Assembly: GCA_003565195.1 (NCBI GenBank)
Contig: PXCX01000330.1
Location: 1-9,533 of the forward strand
DNA: 9,533 nucleotides
Direction of reading: 5' to 3'
DNA from: PVC group bacterium
Lineage (GTDB): Bacteria; Verrucomicrobiota; Kiritimatiellia; CAIKKV01; PXCX01
Below, one piece after another: positions 7,170-9,533 of the stretch. Made by a program: the position numbers and the translations under genes. Each line of letters begins with the position of its first letter. The first letter of the stretch is position 1. The notes under the pieces were generated by a model, which was given only the letters and a program-made list of their open reading frames with translations, ran no database searches and had not been told where the DNA came from.

Positions 7170-7994
7170 ATGACATTAAAAAAATATAAACCGGTGACGC
7201 CCAGCCTGCGTTTCACCGTGTCGTCCGTGACGGAAGGGATGTCGCGTCACAAGCCGCACAAGGCGCTGGTCAAGGCATCCAAAAGGAATGCCGGGCGCAA
7301 CTCGGCCGGACGCATTACGGTGCGCCATCGCGGCGGTGGCCATAAGCGCAAAATTAGGGTTATTGATTTTAAACGGGATAAACACGGTGTTCCGGCGCGG
7401 GTGGCTTCGATTGAATACGATCCGAACCGGTCCGCCCGCTTGGCGCTGCTGGCTTATGCCGATGGCGAAAAACGCTACATTCTGGCGCCTGCCGGTGTGG
7501 TGGCGGGAATGACGCTGTTTTCCGGACCTGACGCTGAAGCGGCGCCCGGTAATGCGATGCCGCTGTCGGCGGCGCCGTTGGGTTCGCAAATCCATAGTAT
7601 CGAACTGATTCCCGGACGCGGCGCCAAGCTTGTGCGCGGCGCCGGCATGTCCGCGGTGCTGATGGCGCGCGAAGGCAAGTATGCCCAGGTCAAACTACCG
7701 TCCGGTGAAATTCGCCGGATCAATGCGGCATGCATGGCAACCCTGGGACAGGTCGGCAATTCCGATCACGCCGGCGTCAGCCTCGGAAAAGCAGGCCGCA
7801 AACGGTGGCTCGGCATCCGTCCGACGGTGCGCGGGGTCGTCATGAATCCCGTCGATCATCCGATGGGCGGTGGTGAAGGACGCTCCTCGGGTGGCGGACA
7901 CCCAGTGTCGCCCTGGGGTAAATTGGCCAAAGGCGCGAAAACCCGCGCAAGACGTAAAACCAGCAACAAATATATTGTCAGCCGGAGAAAATAA
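7170..7994 (+). CDS. rplB: 50S ribosomal protein L2
   Basis: L2 is one of the largest 50S proteins. It is needed for subunit association and for shaping the peptidyl transferase centre. The product is 274 residues (E. coli 273). It shows the basic N-terminus, RHRGGGHKRKIRVIDFKRDK, ASIEYDPNRSARLALL, and the C-terminal MNPVDHP then MGGGEGRSSGGGHPVSPWG. The Asp-His pair corresponding to E. coli D228/H229 is kept. The second His of DHPH is Met, a variant also common in Bacteroidota. The AAAGGGA at 7156-7162 precedes the ATG. rpsS follows after 2 bases. Confidence 0.98.
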   Translation: MTLKKYKPVTPSLRFTVSSVTEGMSRHKPHKALVKASKRNAGRNSAGRITVRHRGGGHKRKIRVIDFKRDKHGVPARVASIEYDPNRSARLALLAYADGEKRYILAPAGVVAGMTLFSGPDAEAAPGNAMPLSAAPLGSQIHSIELIPGRGAKLVRGAGMSAVLMAREGKYAQVKLPSGEIRRINAACMATLGQVGNSDHAGVSLGKAGRKRWLGIRPTVRGVVMNPVDHPMGGGEGRSSGGGHPVSPWGKLAKGAKTRARRKTSNKYIVSRRK

Positions 7995-7996
7995 TT

Positions 7997-8284
7997 ATGG
8001 GACGCTCAATCAAAAAAGGTCCCTTTGTGGACGAATGCTTGATCGAGAAAGTTGCAAAACTTGATCGCAGTGGAAAAAAACGACCGATCAAAACCTGGTC
8101 GCGCCGTTCGATGATCATTCCGGATTTTATCGGGCATACCTTTGCGGTGCATAACGGCAAACAGCATATATCGATTTTTATTACCGAAAACATGGTTGGC
8201 CACCGGCTCGGCGAGTTTGCTCCCACGCGAACTTTCCGGCGGCATGGAACCCATACCGACCGGTCGCCGGCGGCATTGAAATAG
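7997..8284 (+). CDS. rpsS: 30S ribosomal protein S19
   Basis: S19 is a 30S head protein that partners S13. The product is 95 residues (E. coli 92). It has the signature start MGRSIKKGPFVD, then IKTWSRRSMIIPDFIGHT, HNGKQHISIFITENMVGH and GEFAPTRTFRRHG. Its binding site GGAG (7984-7987) lies inside the end of rplB. In nearly all bacteria rplV follows at once. Here the next gene is a foreign-looking exported protein after a 68-base gap. Confidence 0.98.
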   Translation: MGRSIKKGPFVDECLIEKVAKLDRSGKKRPIKTWSRRSMIIPDFIGHTFAVHNGKQHISIFITENMVGHRLGEFAPTRTFRRHGTHTDRSPAALK

Positions 8285-8333
8285 AGGGAAGCGTTAACTT
8301 CTGAACCGTGAACCCCTCCAGATAAAAAAGTCG

Positions 8334-8362
8334 TTGCATTGATGATTTGGTTATGTTAAGAT
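8334..8362 (+). promoter_or_regulatory. Candidate extended -10 promoter overlapping the start of the inserted gene
   Basis: TTGCAT (8334-8339), a 17-base spacer, then TAAGAT (8357-8362) preceded by TGT, forming an extended -10 (TGTTAAGAT, 8354-8362). Transcription would begin near 8369. The element lies in the only AT-rich stretch between rpsS and rplV. Its -10 overlaps the putative ATG at 8353. A transcript from here would therefore miss that ATG and would serve rplV-rpsC with a long leader, or an unidentified later start. Inference from sequence pattern only. Confidence 0.35.
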
Positions 8363-8856
8363 ACCCGTCTTTTTCGATCAAGCGCTATTGGCTTGGCGCA
8401 AGCCTTGTGCTGGTGGTGTTGGCGGTGCTCGGACCGGCGCGCGCCGAAACGGTGCCCGAACCGGCGCCGATCCGGCAGGTGTTGATTGAGGCGCTGGCCG
8501 AAGCGCGCGCCGAAGCCGATGGCTTGCGGGCGCGGCTTGAGGCTCTGCAATTCGGGTTGCACGCTGGCGCCTGGACACCGGATGCGGTGGATGGTTCGCT
8601 GGATGCCGACGCGATGGCGTCGTTGCGGATTCTGGATGTCAACCGCGAGTTGCGGATGGTGATTCTGAATGGCGGCCGCCGCGAAGGGTTGCGTGCCGGC
8701 ATGCGTTTTGGTTTGATGCAGGACGGCCGGCCGACGGCTCAAGTGCGCCTGACCGATGTGCGCCATGCGGTTAGCGGCGCGGTGATTGAACGCGAAGAAT
8801 CGCAGCGGGAGGCCTCGATCTCCGACCGGCCGGTGTTGCTGCGAGAGTCGTGGTGA
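8353..8856 (+). CDS. Unrecognised exported protein with signal peptide, helical segment and beta-rich C-terminal domain, inserted between rpsS and rplV
   Basis: The product is 167 residues, and I do not recognise a named family. Residues 1-13 form a basic N-region (MLRYPSFSIKRYW) and 14-27 a hydrophobic core. GPARA-ET (28-33) is a plausible signal peptidase I site after Ala31, so the mature protein would be periplasmic or secreted. No lipobox Cys is present. Residues 39-68 are Ala/Glu/Arg/Leu-rich and should be helical, possibly a short coiled coil. Residues 91-147 look like a small beta domain: hydrophobic strands around RMVILNGGRREGLRAGMRFG, an xDGRP turn, and strands VRLTDVR and AVSGAVIE. 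This resembles FlgT C-terminal-like and PVC hypothetical proteins in style only. The ATG at 8353 lacks a Shine-Dalgarno; a TTG at 8347 is an alternative. Codon use looks like its neighbours. It ends 26 bases before rplV, so it probably shares the operon transcript. Confidence 0.8.
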   Translation: MLRYPSFSIKRYWLGASLVLVVLAVLGPARAETVPEPAPIRQVLIEALAEARAEADGLRARLEALQFGLHAGAWTPDAVDGSLDADAMASLRILDVNRELRMVILNGGRREGLRAGMRFGLMQDGRPTAQVRLTDVRHAVSGAVIEREESQREASISDRPVLLRESW

Positions 8857-8867
8857 AGAATGTGGAT

Positions 8868-8874
8868 GAGGGAG
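8868..8874 (+). promoter_or_regulatory. Ribosome binding site fixing the rplV start
   Basis: GAGGGAG lies 8 bases before the ATG at 8883. The in-frame GTGs at 8850 and 8853, and the one at 8862, overlap the end of the inserted gene and lie upstream of this site. They would add residues absent from the L22 family. Confidence 0.8.
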
Positions 8875-8882
8875 CAGTAAGA

Positions 8883-9263
8883 ATGAACGTCGAATCGACA
8901 GCAAAATATATGCGGATCTCGCCCGATAAGGTGCGCCCCTTGATGCGTAAGGTGTGCGGTTTGCCGGTTAACGATGCCTTAAGCATGATGCAGTTCAGTC
9001 CCCGTAAAGGGGCGGCCATGATTCGTAAAGTCATGCGGGCAGCCGTGGCCGATGCCGTGAACAATCATCAGGGCGATGCCGAAGAGTTACGGGTGGCGCG
9101 CGCGTTCGTGACCGCCGGGCCGTCGTTGCGGCGCTATTGGCCGCGAGCCCGCGGGTCGGCCTCGCCGATCCGCAAGCGAACCAGCCATATCACGGTTGAA
9201 TTGACCGATGGCCGCGACGCGACGCCGGATTCCAGTCCGGATCAGGCGGCGGGCAATTCGTGA
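8883..9263 (+). CDS. rplV: 50S ribosomal protein L22
   Basis: L22 is a 50S protein whose beta-hairpin lines the exit tunnel next to L4 and is linked to macrolide response. The product is 126 residues against 110 in E. coli. It is collinear with the E. coli protein through residue 110, and the excess is a hydrophilic tail (RDATPDSSPDQAAGNS). The hairpin reads GPSLRRYWPRARGSASPIRK, so E. coli M82-K83-R84 is L-R-R, M86 is Trp and K90 is Arg. SHITVEL follows as usual. It has its own strong ribosome binding site, 26 bases after the inserted gene. The gap to rpsC is 126 bases, unusually long for this gene pair. Confidence 0.97.
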   Translation: MNVESTAKYMRISPDKVRPLMRKVCGLPVNDALSMMQFSPRKGAAMIRKVMRAAVADAVNNHQGDAEELRVARAFVTAGPSLRRYWPRARGSASPIRKRTSHITVELTDGRDATPDSSPDQAAGNS

Positions 9264-9282
9264 TTTTAATAAGGGAAACAGT

Positions 9283-9327
9283 TTGCAACAGCTAACCATA
9301 AAAAGGGATCAAACCTACGCGGTCTAG
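9283..9327 (+). CDS. Possible 14-codon leader ORF between rplV and rpsC
   Basis: A TTG at 9283 lies 6 bases after AAGGGA (9271-9276) and opens a frame for MQQLTIKRDQTYAV, ending at TAG 9325-9327. The stop falls in the loop of the hairpin at 9318-9334. rpsC itself also starts with TTG, so TTG initiation is used here. The peptide is too short for any family assignment, and a chance ORF is quite possible. Confidence 0.2.
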   Translation: MQQLTIKRDQTYAV

Positions 9328-9334
9328 AACCGCG
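9318..9334 (+). promoter_or_regulatory. GC-rich hairpin in the rplV-rpsC spacer
   Basis: CGCGGT (9318-9323) and ACCGCG (9329-9334) form a perfect 6-base-pair stem with a CTAGA loop. No T-run follows, so it is not an intrinsic terminator. It could be an RNA-processing or protein-binding site, or a stabiliser between rplV and rpsC. The spacer around it (9264-9389) holds no other recognisable gene. Confidence 0.4.
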
Positions 9335-9376
9335 GTGAATCCAGCGTGATCGGTGGCGACATCGACACGTGAATGC

Positions 9377-9384
9377 AAAAGGAG
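9377..9384 (+). promoter_or_regulatory. Ribosome binding site for rpsC with TTG start
   Basis: AAAAGGAG ends 5 bases before the TTG at 9390. This spacing selects TTG over an in-frame GTG at 9369, which lies upstream of the site. Confidence 0.75.
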
Positions 9385-9389
9385 CCGTC

Positions 9390-9533
9390 TTGGGACAGAA
9401 AATCAATCCAATCGGTATGCGTACGGCAGTCAATCATGACTGGCGCTCGCGATGGTATGCCGACGGCCGGCAATTCGGCGCTTATCTTAACGAAGATCAA
9501 CGCATACGCGACCATCTGCGACGCCGTCTCGAA
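9390..9533 (+). CDS. rpsC: 30S ribosomal protein S3 (5' part, continues beyond window)
   Basis: S3 is a 30S protein at the mRNA entry channel. Only the first 48 codons are present. They begin MGQKINPIGMR, the family hallmark (MGQKxNPxGxR), followed by WRSRWYADGRQFGAYLNEDQ, which matches the usual W-xSRWYA segment. The start is TTG at 9390, chosen from the strong AAGGAG and the canonical N-terminus. The KH domain lies outside the window. Gene order predicts rplP and rpmC next. Confidence 0.95.
   Translation, partial: MGQKINPIGMRTAVNHDWRSRWYADGRQFGAYLNEDQRIRDHLRRRLE

Noticed and set aside
7855..7875. L2 with DHPM instead of DHPH as a functional anomaly
   Set aside because: The functionally tested Asp-His pair is intact, and DHPM is a known natural variant, for example in Bacteroidota.
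8283..8289. AGAGGGA just after rpsS as an orphan ribosome binding site left from a former rplV junction
   Set aside because: It resembles the real rplV site (GAGGGAG), but the match is only a few bases and no start codon lies at a suitable distance. Chance cannot be excluded.
8302..8314. Tandem TGAACC repeat after rpsS
   Set aside because: Two six-base copies are too short to indicate a repeat element or attachment site.
9338..9371. Second imperfect stem (GTGATCG with CGACAC) in the rplV-rpsC spacer
   Set aside because: It has a bulge and a 10-base loop with weak pairing, so it is not supportable alone.

Overview
The window is one uninterrupted plus-strand block of translation and transcription genes. 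In order it holds: the 3' two-fifths or so of rpoC, rpsL, rpsG, fusA, rpsJ, rplC, rplD, rplW, rplB, rpsS, an unrecognised gene for an exported protein, rplV, and the first 48 codons of rpsC. It is a merged rpoBC-str-S10 superoperon. Gaps are short (4-base ATGA overlaps up to about 60 bases), except for a 126-base spacer between rplV and rpsC. No minus-strand gene, tRNA, rRNA, mobile element or CRISPR is visible.

Organism: a Gram-negative type bacterium. RpoC carries the large SI3-type insertion inside the trigger loop. rpoC runs directly into rpsL, and no tuf lies between fusA and rpsJ. The C-terminal part of the inserted protein resembles short beta-rich segments that I associate with Verrucomicrobiota, Kiritimatiellota and Planctomycetota hypothetical proteins. 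Together this points to the PVC superphylum, probably a Verrucomicrobiota/Kiritimatiellota-like lineage. That is an inference from gene order and protein style, not a proven placement.

Layout: 1-2076 is RpoC (bridge helix, trigger loop, SI3, C-terminus). 2077-5207 is the str part (S12, S7, EF-G). 5219-8284 is the S10 part (S10, L3, L4, L23, L2, S19). 8285-8882 is an insertion of one secreted-protein gene into an almost invariant gene order. 8883-9533 is L22 and the start of S3. The ribosomal genes serve ribosome assembly, EF-G drives translocation, and RpoC is the catalytic beta' subunit of RNA polymerase.

Most unusual points: (1) a signal-peptide and helical protein gene between rpsS and rplV, with a promoter-like element overlapping its start; (2) S12 has Ala at position 88, where bacteria almost always have the streptomycin-site Lys; (3) the adjacent EF-G lacks the domain IV tip histidine and the usual HDVDSS and GGRGQ loop sequences; (4) the rplV-rpsC spacer contains a possible 14-codon leader ORF whose stop lies in the loop of a GC-rich hairpin; (5) EF-G has a Lys-rich N-terminal extension encoded by a run of nine A. 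Points 2 and 3 both affect the decoding-centre side of the A site and may be linked.
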